Assembly: GCA_020201525.1 (NCBI GenBank)
Contig: JAIVGO010000012.1
Location: 1 to 53,882, forward strand
Reading direction: 5' to 3'
Length of the DNA: 53,882 nucleotides
From: Actinomycetota bacterium
GTDB lineage: Bacteria; Actinomycetota; AC-67
The position numbers and the translations under genes are program-made. The notes under the pieces are model-generated. The model saw only the letters and a list, made by a program, of their open reading frames with translations, did not search any database and was not told where the DNA came from. Each line of letters begins with the position of its first letter. The stretch's first letter is position 1. Of the stretch, positions 40,909-52,166 are shown one piece after another.

Positions 40909-41792
40909 AGCGCCGTCTCCCTCGCCAGAGAGTCGAGTAAGGAGGTCGCGTGGCCGCGTCGCAAAAGCAATACGGCGAAGACGGCAATGAAACCAAAGGC
41001 TTCCGAAAATCCGGAGGTCGTGATGTAGCCGGTCGTAACGCTCTGCACGATACCAATCAGAAGCGCGCCACCGAGAGCCAGCGGCACGCTGTCGAATCCT
41101 CCCAGCAGCGCCGCGCCGAACGCGGTCACCATGAGAAGTGTCATTTGGAACGGATTGAGGACGAGGAGTGGTGTGATGAGGATGCCGGCGAGCGCGCCGA
41201 GCACCGCGCCGATGCTCCATGCGGTGGCGGCCACACGTGCGGGATTGACGCCGAGTAGGCGCGCAGTCGAAGGATCATCAGCCATGGCCGACAAAGCCAG
41301 CCCCGCAAATGATCGGCGGAACCAGAACGTGAGCCCAGAGGTTGCAAGAATCGCGACGACTGCAATGAGTACTTGCTGCGCACCGATGACAAACGATCCG
41401 ATGGTGATGCGCGAATCCAGCAGAGGTTTGATGAACTCCTCGTTCCCCCCCCACCGCGTGCGCATGATCATCTGCAAAACCAAGACGAGCGCGAGCGTTG
41501 CAACCGTTCTCGTCAGAGGATCGGTGCGACGCAGCGGCAGCATGGCGAGTGCCCACGCTCCGATGCCGATGAGGGCCGCGGCGGCTATGGCAAAAACGAA
41601 AGCGAGAGCGACCGGCCACTGCCAGCGGGTAAACATTTGGAAGAACGCATAGGTCGACAGGCTTGCGATGGATCCTTGAGCAAAGCTGAGTACGCGCGTT
41701 GAGCGAAAGATGACGACCACACTCAGGGCGAGCAATCCGATCACAAATCCGTTTGCGATGCCGTTGGCGGCGTACTGCAGGAAGAGCGTCAC
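40905..41792 (-). CDS. livH: Branched-chain amino-acid-type ABC permease (LivH family)
   Basis: A 295-aa integral membrane permease with about eight hydrophobic helices. It opens with FLQYAANGIANGFVIGLLAL, typical of LivH, and has the cytoplasmic coupling loop LALSAMADDPSTARLLGVNP. The GTG at 41792 overlaps the binding-protein stop as GTGA, with GGAGG 8 nt upstream; the long open frame to 42086 runs into the binding-protein gene and is rejected. It forms the channel with the LivM part of the next gene product. Confidence 0.9.
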   Translation of the reverse strand: MTLFLQYAANGIANGFVIGLLALSVVVIFRSTRVLSFAQGSIASLSTYAFFQMFTRWQWPVALAFVFAIAAAALIGIGAWALAMLPLRRTDPLTRTVATLALVLVLQMIMRTRWGGNEEFIKPLLDSRITIGSFVIGAQQVLIAVVAILATSGLTFWFRRSFAGLALSAMADDPSTARLLGVNPARVAATAWSIGAVLGALAGILITPLLVLNPFQMTLLMVTAFGAALLGGFDSVPLALGGALLIGIVQSVTTGYITTSGFSEAFGFIAVFAVLLLRRGHATSLLDSLARETAL

Positions 41793-43174
41793 GCGCACGG
41801 CCTCCCCGGGCACGGCCATGTCTCCGACTGGTAGGCGTCGAGAGGGCCGGCAACCTTCACCCAATGGCCGTTTTGCGCCTTGACGATCCACACCCAGTGG
41901 TTTCCGCCGCTCTGGGACATCGGCGGTGTGAGGTTCACGTCTTTGCAGAGGCCGTGGCAGTCGTAGGAGACGTGACCGGCGGCTGCTTCGAGAAGCGTCT
42001 GGCGGTTGAGTTCTTTGCCCGACCGCAGAACGTCGCCGACGAGATCCGTGAACATCCGCGCGCTCGCGAACGCCAGGGTGTTCCAATAACCGAAGCTTAC
42101 GTCCGGGTAATACGTCCTCATGATCGACTTCATCTCGTTCACAGGCGGAATCTTTTCCGTATCGGGCACAACGGCAGAGTTGGCCATCGTGCCGTTGGCA
42201 AACGGCCCGGACTGTTTAAGGGTCAGGTCGAGCACGATGCCGTGCTGGCCGAGAAATCCGACCCGTGGCTTGTAACCGATCTCACGGCAGAACGTGAAAA
42301 GCTTGATCGCCGACGCGGGATCGGTAACGATCCAGACCGTATCGACCTTTTCGTTCTGCATACTTCGGCAAATCGTTCCGTACTCCGTCGTTTGGTAATT
42401 GACGCGCTGATCTTTCACGATCGTGCAGCCGAGCTTCGGGCAGAGGTATTTCTTCGCGACGGTGATGTATGTGCCGGCCGGCCCCACGTCGAGCGTTACG
42501 GCGCCGATCTTCTTCGGAGCGATGCCGGTTTCCTTTTCGATCTGTCGATACCAGTACGGGACCAGTGCGTGCGCCATCGGCTCGATTGCTGCGCCGACGG
42601 TAACGACGGTCGACTTCGAAAAGCCGGGCTTGTTGATTCCGTCCCAACCGATCCACGGAACGCCCTCGGAATCGAGCTGCGACACGACGGTCTCCGAGAA
42701 CGGTGTGAACGACGGTCCCATCGCGAAGATGCCTTCCTCTTCGACGAGACGCTTCGCGCAGACGGTCGATTGCGTGTCGTCTGCGCGGTCGTCGCACGGA
42801 ATGAACTTTATTTTCTTGCCTTCGATACCGCCGTGGTCGTTCACATATCGAAACCACGCTTGGGCTCCCTGGGCGGCGGGTGTGCCGATGGAAGACAGCC
42901 CACCCGATAGGGGAAAGAGCCCGCCGATGGTGATCGTGCCGCCGGTGACCTTGAAGCCGCGGTCGGATCTGCTGCCGATCAACCGCCGAACGAGTTGGGT
43001 CTTGGTGGTGGAGGTCGTGCTTGCGGAGGGTACCGTGGACGGCGTACCACCCAGCACGGAAACGGTTTCGAACGTGTCCGGCTGCGCCTGTGGGGATTGG
43101 AAGCGGGGGCCGCAGGCCGCGGCACTCAGCATCAGCGCCGCAGAAATGGCGAAAAAGCGGACTCGTTTTGTCAC
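41789..43174 (-). CDS. ABC transporter substrate-binding lipoprotein (Liv/amide-urea type)
   Basis: A 461-aa periplasmic-binding-protein-type lipoprotein. The signal peptide ends in lipobox LSAAAC (Cys about residue 21). A Thr/Ser-rich linker precedes the type I binding fold, starting TITIGGLFPLSGGLSSIG, with GWDGINKPGF and VDTVWIVTDPASAIKLF in the second lobe. The GTG at 43174 is preferred to 43222 because it begins a normal signal peptide. It is first in the Liv operon. The ligand is unknown; extra Cys pairs suggest disulfides, unusual for amino-acid binders. Confidence 0.9.
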   Translation of the reverse strand: MTKRVRFFAISAALMLSAAACGPRFQSPQAQPDTFETVSVLGGTPSTVPSASTTSTTKTQLVRRLIGSRSDRGFKVTGGTITIGGLFPLSGGLSSIGTPAAQGAQAWFRYVNDHGGIEGKKIKFIPCDDRADDTQSTVCAKRLVEEEGIFAMGPSFTPFSETVVSQLDSEGVPWIGWDGINKPGFSKSTVVTVGAAIEPMAHALVPYWYRQIEKETGIAPKKIGAVTLDVGPAGTYITVAKKYLCPKLGCTIVKDQRVNYQTTEYGTICRSMQNEKVDTVWIVTDPASAIKLFTFCREIGYKPRVGFLGQHGIVLDLTLKQSGPFANGTMANSAVVPDTEKIPPVNEMKSIMRTYYPDVSFGYWNTLAFASARMFTDLVGDVLRSGKELNRQTLLEAAAGHVSYDCHGLCKDVNLTPPMSQSGGNHWVWIVKAQNGHWVKVAGPLDAYQSETWPCPGRPCA

Positions 43175-43377
43175 TGCGGAACGTCCCCCAAAAAGCACAA
43201 ACTTCCACGGACCGGTTTTCACTATGGTAATAGGGAATTCTTGGATCTGCCACCGTCATAGGCACGCCGGGGTGGATTTGCCGGATCAACTGCTTCGAGC
43301 CGGTCGAGGGGAATAGGAGTCGGTCCTGCGGCGTTTGGTTGATTGCGCAACTTTCTATCGACCGGAGCGAGGAAGAG
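43175..43377. promoter_or_regulatory. Divergent promoter region, Liv operon / lon
   Basis: About 200 bp between the divergent Liv-type operon and lon. It must hold both promoters. I looked for HAIR (CTTGAGT-N7-ACTCAAG) and CIRCE heat-shock repeats and saw neither. No gene is visible. Confidence 0.35.
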
Positions 43378-45693
<2,316 letters not shown>

Positions 45694-45791
45694 CGCAAAC
45701 GCGCGGGCGTCCGGCCTCCCCCTCCGGGCGCCTGCGACGCATTGCGGACCACGACGCCGCCGGGGCATTGTTCTTACTCGTGTGCGTATGT

Positions 45792-45837
45792 GTGCACCGA
45801 TGCTCAAATCTGCACGCCCGTGCATCTGTGCGCCGTT
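45792..45837 (+). promoter_or_regulatory. GTGCA half-site array, copy 1 (upstream of dienelactone hydrolase)
   Basis: Four half-sites: GTGCA 45792, TGCAC 45811, GTGCA 45820, GTGCG 45828. They match copy 2 (52167-52212, minus strand) at identical spacing, with 35 of 46 aligned bases equal by my count, without gaps, including CAAATCTGCAC. It lies about 110 bp before the ATG at 45948. The rest of the 254-bp gap after lon has a GC-rich imperfect hairpin near 45699-45732 that may terminate lon, and no gene. Confidence 0.55.
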
Positions 45838-45947
45838 TCCCGTGCGAAGGAGAATGGCGTGTCCAAGAACCGTTCGGAGGCGCCGGCGCTTTGACGGCGG
45901 CGATTATCTCGACCTACGGTCTCGGACGGCGCAAATGGAGGTGTCGC

Positions 45948-46619
45948 ATGGGTGAGATGGTTTCGTTCGCGAGCAACGGCGGAACGACGGAAGGGTATCG
46001 CGCGGTTCCACCATCGGGAACCGGGCCGGGCGTGATCGTCGTTCAGGAGTGGTGGGGCCTCAACGACCAAATCAAGTCCACGGCCGATCGATTCGCGAGC
46101 GAGGGCTTCACGGCGCTCGCGCCGGACTTCTACCACGGCGAGGTCACGAAGGAGCCCGACGAGGCCGGCAAGCTGATGATGGCGCTCAACATTGATCAAG
46201 TCGCAAAGGACGCGCGCGGCGCCGCCAAATACTTGAAGGCGGAAACCGGCGGTAAAGTCGGCGTGATCGGATTCTGCATGGGCGGCCAGCTCGCGCTCCT
46301 CGCCGGCACCGTCGCTCCGCAGGAAATCGGCGCCGTGGTCGACCTGTACGGTATCCACCCCAGCATCAAGCCCGATTACTCGAAGATGACCGCTCCGGTG
46401 CTGGCCCTTTTTGCCGAGCTCGACGAGATGACGAACGCAGAGGCCCGCGCCGGGCTTGCCGACCAGCTGAAGAAGGCCGGTGTGCGATTCGATATGCACG
46501 TGTATTCCGACTGCGATCACGCGTTCATGAACGAAACGCGGCCCGAAGTGCACCATCCAGAGCACGCCGAAGACGTCTGGAAAAGAGTCGTGCCGTTCTT
46601 CCACGAAAACTTGCGCTGA
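45948..46619 (+). CDS. Dienelactone hydrolase family protein
   Basis: A 223-aa alpha/beta hydrolase of the dienelactone hydrolase family, which opens lactones in aromatic degradation or cleaves other esters. The family's Cys-Asp-His triad is visible: Cys110 in GFCMGGQ, Asp159 in AELDEM and His191 in DCDHAFMNE. VIVVQEWWGLNDQIK is the typical N-terminal active-site loop. The ATG at 45948 has GGAGG 6 nt upstream. A GTGCA half-site array upstream is shared with the selenoprotein gene at 52114, suggesting co-regulation. It ends 1 bp from the convergent glycosylase gene. Confidence 0.92.
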   Translation: MGEMVSFASNGGTTEGYRAVPPSGTGPGVIVVQEWWGLNDQIKSTADRFASEGFTALAPDFYHGEVTKEPDEAGKLMMALNIDQVAKDARGAAKYLKAETGGKVGVIGFCMGGQLALLAGTVAPQEIGAVVDLYGIHPSIKPDYSKMTAPVLALFAELDEMTNAEARAGLADQLKKAGVRFDMHVYSDCDHAFMNETRPEVHHPEHAEDVWKRVVPFFHENLR

Positions 46620-46620
46620 C

Positions 46621-47454
46621 CTACTTGATGAGCCGCGACATGCGGCGGTCGGCAAGGACGCGGCCGCCGGTCTGACACGTCGGGCAGTACGTCACTTCGT
46701 GAGACTCGTACGACACGCGCCGCAAGTCGGCGCCGCAGCGAGGACAGGGGTACCCGTACAAGCCGTGCACGGTGAAGTGATCACCGATCTTTGTCGGGAG
46801 CCCGCCTTTGCGTTTGCGTTCGATGTCGAGTGCCTCGGTGAGCACGGTATGGATCGACGCGAGGAGCATCTCGCGCTCGTTGCGTGACAAGCTTTCCAAC
46901 GACGCGTACGGCGACAGTTGCGCGTGATGCAGGATGTCGTCGGAGTACCCGCGCCCGATCCCGGCGACCGTTCGCTGATCGCGCAGGATCGTATGCACGC
47001 GGCGGCGATCGGTGCTTTCGTGGATAAGCGACGCGAATTCTTCGGAAAACGGCTCCGGGCCGAGTCTTTCCAAGGGCCCGTCGTCACCCGGCGCCAGCAC
47101 CCACCAGCCTGCTTTTCGTTCGGTGCCGAACTCTTTGATGAGCACCGACGGCGCTTCTGTGAAAAGAAGACGCACGACGGCGAACTTCGGGCGCGTGATT
47201 TTCGGGGGCGACTCGACGTCGACGCGGCCGCCTTGCGACAAGTGAACGAGTATTCGAGGGCCGCCGAGCTCGAAGACGAGATATTTCCCCCGGCGCGTGA
47301 CTGCTTGCAGCGCCGTTCCGTACAGTGACTCCGGTTGCGGCGTCACCGTCTTCAGACCCGAAAACTGAATCGGCATCGCCCGCGCCAGAGCGAATCCACC
47401 GACGGCGTCGGTCAGGCGTTCGGCCAGCGCTTGTACTTCGGGAAGCTCCGGCAC
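46621..47454 (-). CDS. Fpg/Nei-family DNA glycosylase
   Basis: A 277-aa base-excision repair glycosylase/AP lyase that removes oxidised bases. The catalytic N-terminus is PELPEVQ after Met removal. The helix-two-turn-helix region and C-terminal zinc finger ([21 protein letters not shown] then PTCQTGG) are present. The Arg usually found in the finger (as in QRATFYC of E. coli Fpg) is replaced in SHEVTYC, as I recall for a distinct actinobacterial subgroup, so 8-oxoguanine specificity should not be assumed. The GTG start overlaps the stop of the upstream DUF427 gene by one base (TAGTG). Confidence 0.9.
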   Translation of the reverse strand: MPELPEVQALAERLTDAVGGFALARAMPIQFSGLKTVTPQPESLYGTALQAVTRRGKYLVFELGGPRILVHLSQGGRVDVESPPKITRPKFAVVRLLFTEAPSVLIKEFGTERKAGWWVLAPGDDGPLERLGPEPFSEEFASLIHESTDRRRVHTILRDQRTVAGIGRGYSDDILHHAQLSPYASLESLSRNEREMLLASIHTVLTEALDIERKRKGGLPTKIGDHFTVHGLYGYPCPRCGADLRRVSYESHEVTYCPTCQTGGRVLADRRMSRLIK

Positions 47455-47945
47455 TACCAGCCTTCTGTGCCGGGCTCACCTTTGAACGGTCCGACGATGT
47501 CGTCGGTGACCCATCCGCCGTAATACTTTCCCGCCTGCGGCCGGACGGCTTCCCCGTCGAGCGTGCACTCGTCGACGCGACCGGGATAGAACGCGATCGC
47601 ATCTTTGATCTCGCGAAAGGCCGGCGTCGGATCGTCGTACGTCCAGGCGGCGCGATGTGACGAGCGATCGCCGGCGACGATGTCGAAGTAGCTCGCGTCG
47701 CCTTTCCACTCACAAAACGTTGTGCGATCGACCGGCGTCAGACGCTCCATGCGAACGTCGTCGCGTGGGATGTAATACGTCGGCGGGCTGCTGGTTTCGA
47801 GGACACGGAACGCGCGCGTCGAGGAAGCGATCGTTTCTCCGTTGAAGCGAACGACGACGTGCTTCCGGCTGCGCTCGAGGCGTGGCGGCCGCGGGTAATC
47901 CCAGACGGATTCCTGCCCGGGACCCGGCTCGATCTTCGTGACCAT
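47454..47945 (-). CDS. DUF427 domain protein
   Basis: A 163-aa single-domain protein of the DUF427 family: [50 protein letters not shown] and [20 protein letters not shown] are its hallmark strands. The family is a small beta-barrel of unknown biochemical role, common in actinobacteria. It is co-transcribed with the glycosylase (stop and start overlap by one base). No signal peptide is visible. Confidence 0.9.
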   Translation of the reverse strand: MVTKIEPGPGQESVWDYPRPPRLERSRKHVVVRFNGETIASSTRAFRVLETSSPPTYYIPRDDVRMERLTPVDRTTFCEWKGDASYFDIVAGDRSSHRAAWTYDDPTPAFREIKDAIAFYPGRVDECTLDGEAVRPQAGKYYGGWVTDDIVGPFKGEPGTEGW

Positions 47946-48083
47946 GCCGCTATTGTCGCAACTTCAAGTGAGGATTGCCGAGGAAGTTATCTGTTGCCGA
48001 GCGAGCACGTATGCCACGCGCTTTCGGTGAACGCCTCGATAATGGGGAAGAATCTGAATGCTCGTACCGTTTAACCCAAGCAG

Positions 48084-48869
48084 ATGACGATTTCCTACGC
48101 AGACCGAGGCAGCGGCGACGCCGTTGTGCTTCTGCACGGACAGCCGGGGACCGCGGCCGACTGGGCGCTCGTTGCGGAACGGCTCAGTCCAGAGGTGCGC
48201 GCGATCATTCCCGACCGGCCCGGTTATGGGAAGACCGGAGGCAACCCGGCAGGCATTGCTGAGAATGCGCACGCGGTCATTTCCTTGCTCGACGCGCTCG
48301 ACATCGAAACAGCCACGATCGCCGGTCACAGCTGGGCCGGCGGCGTTGCGCTGGCCGTGGCCCTTCGGCACCCGGAACGCGTGCGATCCATTATTCTCGC
48401 GGCGTCGATCGGGCCCGGTGCGCTGCATCGCGTCGACAAGCTTCTCGGGGTACGGCGGCTCGGCGAGATCGCGGCGTACGGAGCAATGAAAGGAATGGGT
48501 CGCGCGCTCGCCTTCGAGCGCGGAAAGCGATTCTTCTCGCACCGGATGGGAGAGGAAGGACCCGGCCTGCTGGCGGAAGCGTTGCGCGGGAAAGCGTGGC
48601 GAAGCTTCGTCCACGAGCAGCGCGCAATGCTCGAGGAGCTGCCGGAAATCGGGTCGAAGCTCGAATCGATCCACACCCCGGCGCTCGTGGTGATTGGAGA
48701 TCGCGACAAAATCGTTTCGGCCTCCGTCGGTACGGCGCTCGCAGAACGCCTGCCGATATCGGAGCTCGTCGTGGTGCCCGACGCAGGTCACGGGCTTCCT
48801 TTCGAGGCGCCGGCGGCGATGGCGCTAATCGTGGAGCGCGGCATCAAGGCTCCCGGTCTCGCCGTTTGA
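48084..48869 (+). CDS. Alpha/beta hydrolase
   Basis: A 261-aa alpha/beta-hydrolase fold enzyme. Oxyanion HGQPG, nucleophile elbow GHSWAGG (Ser83), acid in VIGDRDKIV and His in DAGHGLP form a complete triad. A lid of about 70 residues (IGPGALHRVDKLLGVRRL onward) is inserted. The substrate is unknown; esterase, lactonase or haloperoxidase-like activity is possible. It precedes a TetR/MFS pair by 34 bp with a palindrome between, so it may be part of the same resistance or catabolic locus. Confidence 0.9.
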   Translation: MTISYADRGSGDAVVLLHGQPGTAADWALVAERLSPEVRAIIPDRPGYGKTGGNPAGIAENAHAVISLLDALDIETATIAGHSWAGGVALAVALRHPERVRSIILAASIGPGALHRVDKLLGVRRLGEIAAYGAMKGMGRALAFERGKRFFSHRMGEEGPGLLAEALRGKAWRSFVHEQRAMLEELPEIGSKLESIHTPALVVIGDRDKIVSASVGTALAERLPISELVVVPDAGHGLPFEAPAAMALIVERGIKAPGLAV

Positions 48870-48872
48870 CGC

Positions 48873-48892
48873 GTAACTAACCAGTTAGTTAC
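48873..48892. promoter_or_regulatory. TetR operator candidate
   Basis: Perfect 9-bp inverted repeat GTAACTAAC-CA-GTTAGTTAC ending 12 bp before the TetR ATG. This is the classic position and symmetry for autorepression and control of the tetR-MFS operon. It differs from the TGAC-N6-GTCA sites. Confidence 0.8.
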
Positions 48893-48903
48893 CATAGGCG
48901 CCG

Positions 48904-49497
48904 ATGCCGGTTCGCGACGCTATTTCGAGCAAGGAGAAGATCCTTCAGGCGGCATTCACCGAATTCAGCCGTTGCGGCTTCGCCGGTGCGCGGGTGGACG
49001 AGATCGCCGCGCGTGCCGGGGTCAATAAGGCCTTGCTGTACCAGCATTTCGGAGACAAGGAAGCGCTTTTCCGGCTCGTGCTGGAGCGCAAGCTCGCCGA
49101 GCTCGGCGCGCTCGGCGCCGATCCCGACCGCGTCGTCGACGTCGTCGGGGATTTCTTCGACTTTCACGCGAAAAACCCGTGGTTGATCCGGCTGACGTTG
49201 TGGGAGGCTCTCGACTACGGCACGAAATCCGTTCCGAGTGAGCCCGAACGGAAGAAACAGCTGGAGGAGCGCGTTGCAACGCTTCAAGAGGCCCAGCGAC
49301 AAGGCACGGTCGATCCGTTGCTCGATGCGCGTCAGACGTTGTTCACGCTTGTCGGCCTCGTCGCATTCTGGTTCGCCGTTCCGCAGATGGCTCGCATGAC
49401 AACCGATGAACCAAATCCCTACGCACCCGACGCACTTGCGGCCCGGCGCGCGCACGTGATCGACGCTGCTCGGCGCATCTTGGAGGTTAAGCAATGA
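48904..49497 (+). CDS. TetR/AcrR-family transcriptional regulator
   Basis: A 197-aa repressor with the N-terminal TetR HTH: SKEKILQAAFTEFSRCGFAG, ARVDEIAARAGVNKALLYQH and FGDKEALFRLVLERKL. The C-terminal ligand domain is divergent. It is coupled to the MFS exporter gene (ATGA overlap) and has a perfect palindrome 12 bp upstream. It probably senses a drug or metabolite and represses its own operon. Confidence 0.93.
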   Translation: MPVRDAISSKEKILQAAFTEFSRCGFAGARVDEIAARAGVNKALLYQHFGDKEALFRLVLERKLAELGALGADPDRVVDVVGDFFDFHAKNPWLIRLTLWEALDYGTKSVPSEPERKKQLEERVATLQEAQRQGTVDPLLDARQTLFTLVGLVAFWFAVPQMARMTTDEPNPYAPDALAARRAHVIDAARRILEVKQ

Positions 49498-51065
49498 CGC
49501 TGTTCGAAGGAGAAAACCGGAGCGAGAAAGTCGTCGTTCTGTTCACGATGGTGTTCGCTTTGTTCATGGCGATGCTCGACAACACCGTCGTGAACGTCGC
49601 CCTGCCGAGGCTGTCTCATGACTTGGGCGCCGGCGTCAGCGGGCTGCAGTGGATCGTCGACGGGTACGTGCTCGCTCTCGCCAGCTTGCTACTGACCGGT
49701 GGCATCCTCGGCGACCGCTTCGGCCGCAAGCGCACGTTTCTGATCGGTCTTGTGACGTTCACGTTCTCGTCGCTGTTGTGCGGTCTGTCGCAGACGACCG
49801 GTCAACTGATCGCTGCGCGCGGCTTGCAGGGAGTAGGCGCGGCTTTGCTCTTGCCGGGAACCCTTTCGATCATCACCGTCACGTTTCCGCCAAAGGAGCG
49901 TGCGAAGGCGATCGGCATTTGGGCCGGCGTTTCCGGTCTGGCCCTCGCACTCGGTCCGACGGTCGGCGGCTGGATGGTCGAGCACGTCGGCTGGGAGTCG
50001 GTGTTCTTCCTCAACGTGCCGATCGGAATCATCGGAACGATCACCGGGCTGCGCACGATTCGCGAGTCGCGGTCCCCGCAGGCCCGTCGGCTGGACGTCG
50101 GTGGCCTTCTGATCGGGACCGCCGGGTTGTTCTCGCTGACGTATGCACTGATTGAAGCCAACCAGCGTGGCTGGGGAGACGGCGTGATCGTGACGACACT
50201 TTTGGCCGGCGGTGTATTGCTTGCGGTGCTCGTTGCCTTCGAGCATCGATCGGCGCATCCTATGATGCCGTTGCAGCTGTTCAGGATTCGCCCGTTTTCG
50301 GCCGGAAATGCAGTCGCGTTCTCGGTGACGCTTGCGATGTTCGGCACGTTCTTCTTCATGAGTCTGTACATGCAGCAGATTCGTGGCTATTCGCCGTTCG
50401 AAGCGGGGCTTCGTTTCGTCCCGATGACCGGCATGATCATTTTCGCGGCGCCGAATGCCGGACGGCTGGCGTCCAAGTACGGCTCACGGTGGCCGATGAC
50501 GCTGGGGCTCACGCTCGCCGGCGCCGGCATGCTGTTGCTGAGCCGGGTCAATGCCGACACTCCGTTCCTGCTCATTCTTCCGGTGCTGATGATGATGGGT
50601 ATCGGCATGGGCTCCACGATGACACCGATGACCGCCGCCGTCATGAACGCCGTCGGCCACGAACGCGCGGGCCTCGGCGGTGCGATGACGAACACGTCGC
50701 GGGAAGTCGGCGGCGTCTTTGGAATCGCGTTGCTGGGTTCGTTGCTCACGACGAAATTGAAGAGCGCGCTTACCGTAAAGCTCGGCGGGCTCGGGTTGGC
50801 CGCCGCGCAGAAGAGCGCGCTCATCGCGACGGCAGGTCACGGCCGGTTCGACCCACAGCTTCTCAAAGGCTTCCGTCCGGAGACTGCGGCGGCCGTGACG
50901 AACGCCTACTCGGACTCGTTCATTGGCGGTTTTCACTTGGCGCTTCTCGTCGCGGCATGCGTGTTGCTGTTTTCCGCGGGGTTGTCGTACATGTTCATTC
51001 CGTCCGGCGCGCCGCACTCAGGCGAGGCGGGTGAGCCGGAGACACTCGCCGCGGTGGCTACCTAG
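49494..51065 (+). CDS. MFS drug/proton antiporter, DHA2 (EmrB/QacA) family
   Basis: A 523-aa membrane exporter with about 14 hydrophobic helices. Motif A-like GDRFGRKRTFL between TM2 and TM3 and motif D1 MLDNTVVNVALP in TM1 place it in the 14-TM DHA2 family. It opens LFTMVFALFMAMLDN. It is co-expressed with TetR, so probably induced by an exported compound. It ends 2 bp from the convergent selenoprotein gene. Confidence 0.93.
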   Translation: MTLFEGENRSEKVVVLFTMVFALFMAMLDNTVVNVALPRLSHDLGAGVSGLQWIVDGYVLALASLLLTGGILGDRFGRKRTFLIGLVTFTFSSLLCGLSQTTGQLIAARGLQGVGAALLLPGTLSIITVTFPPKERAKAIGIWAGVSGLALALGPTVGGWMVEHVGWESVFFLNVPIGIIGTITGLRTIRESRSPQARRLDVGGLLIGTAGLFSLTYALIEANQRGWGDGVIVTTLLAGGVLLAVLVAFEHRSAHPMMPLQLFRIRPFSAGNAVAFSVTLAMFGTFFFMSLYMQQIRGYSPFEAGLRFVPMTGMIIFAAPNAGRLASKYGSRWPMTLGLTLAGAGMLLLSRVNADTPFLLILPVLMMMGIGMGSTMTPMTAAVMNAVGHERAGLGGAMTNTSREVGGVFGIALLGSLLTTKLKSALTVKLGGLGLAAAQKSALIATAGHGRFDPQLLKGFRPETAAAVTNAYSDSFIGGFHLALLVAACVLLFSAGLSYMFIPSGAPHSGEAGEPETLAAVAT

Positions 51066-51067
51066 CG

Positions 51068-52114
51068 CTACGGCTCGAACGAGGGGTAGTAGTTCTCGTA
51101 GCCGATTTCGCGAACGTCTTTCACCCAATGACCCTCGTAGTAGTCGGTCGGACCTTGCAGCGGATGCGCCATCGACCAAGCTTGACGCTTGTACGTCCAG
51201 TTTTCCGGCTGCAAGCGGTGCGCTTCGCGGAAATGCGGCACTGCGTCGTCGGGCTTCCCGATGCGAATGAGATGCTGTCCGATCTCGAAGTGTGCAGCGG
51301 CGCGCGCCACCTCGGGCGAACGGGCGCTTGAGCGTCCGACAACATGTTCCGGCGTGAGCGCATAACGGCTTTCGGCTCCGTTGGTAGCCCAGTCGCGAAG
51401 CGCCACGGGGTAGAGGTCCATCTGCGGCCTGAATTTCCGCGTTTCTTCGAGCGTCTCTTTCAGATACGGGTCAAGGTCGTCGAGCGATGTTCCTTTGAGC
51501 AGCTCCCGGTACATAGCTTTTCCCGGCCATGCCGGCTCCGGCGGGCGCACGATCATTCCATCTTCGTCGATCCAGATCCACGTAGGGACGTTGACGACGC
51601 CGAACAGCTCGTCCATGACGTGCGCTTGATCGATCAGCGCGGGCCCCTGCGGCTGCGCGTATTCGATAAAGGGCTTCGCCGCATCGATGCCGCCGACGTC
51701 CAGGGCGACCGTGACGATCTCTACGCCCTGCGGGTGAACCTCTCCTCTCAGGCTCTGCCAGACCGGCAGATCAAATCGGCATCCTCACCACGACGCCCAC
51801 GCTAGCAGGACGACTTTCATGCCCCGCATCGCGCTGAGCGTGAATTCGCTTCCCTGCCAGTCCGGCAACGTTAGCTCCGGCGCGACCGCCGATTCCAGAA
51901 CGCGCCATCCGGACTCCGGCCCGACGGCGTAGATGTCGTTCTTTTCATCGTGCACGACCGGCATGCCGAGGCGTTCGGCGACGGCGCGCACATCGAATTC
52001 ACCTTGGGGGAGCGGAACACATCGCTCGTCCTTGCACGCGCCCTGCGGTTTGATGGCCCACCCGGTGCGATTTTCAAATTCGTCGGCGCTTACGTCCAAA
52101 CTCTCTAGGATCAC
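51068..52114 (-). CDS. Selenocysteine-containing redoxin (in-frame UGA at codon 110)
   Basis: A 348-residue redoxin read through an in-frame TGA at 51785-51787. The two halves (109 aa before, 238 after) are in the same frame with no other stop, and the UGA falls exactly at the redox motif: VVLLAWASW-U110-G-C112-R-F-D-L-P. Thioredoxin landmarks continue beyond it: VEIVTVALDVGG, then the cis-Pro strand VVNVPTWIWIDEDG. The C-terminus (AAAHFEIGQHLIRIGKPDDA) is TPR-like. The GTG at 52114 is the start; GGGAGG lies 12 nt upstream. A hairpin resembling a bacterial SECIS follows the UGA. The protein would be a peroxiredoxin/thiol oxidoreductase-like enzyme in the cytoplasm. A nonsense mutation is the alternative. 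No sel genes lie in the window. Confidence 0.82.
51755..51787 (-). promoter_or_regulatory. UGA codon with bacterial SECIS-like hairpin
   Basis: Reading the minus strand, TGA (51787-51785) is followed after 15 nt by CUGCC-GGUCU-GGCAG (51769-51755), a 5-bp stem (extendable by one U-A pair) with a 5-nt loop. Bacterial SECIS elements lie just 3' of the UGA inside the coding region and present a GU-containing apical loop to SelB; as I recall the E. coli fdhF loop is AGGUCU. The match in loop sequence and distance supports Sec insertion. Confidence 0.68.
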
Positions 52115-52166
52115 GCGCTCACTCTACCTCCCGCAGACTCAGCCCAGATGTCGGGCGTTGTCCCCG

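Noticed and set aside
51785..52114. Short 109-aa redoxin fragment and a separate downstream 182-aa gene (51068-51616)
   Set aside because: Both are in one frame, split only by a TGA at the redox motif; treated as one selenoprotein gene rather than a pseudogene or two genes.
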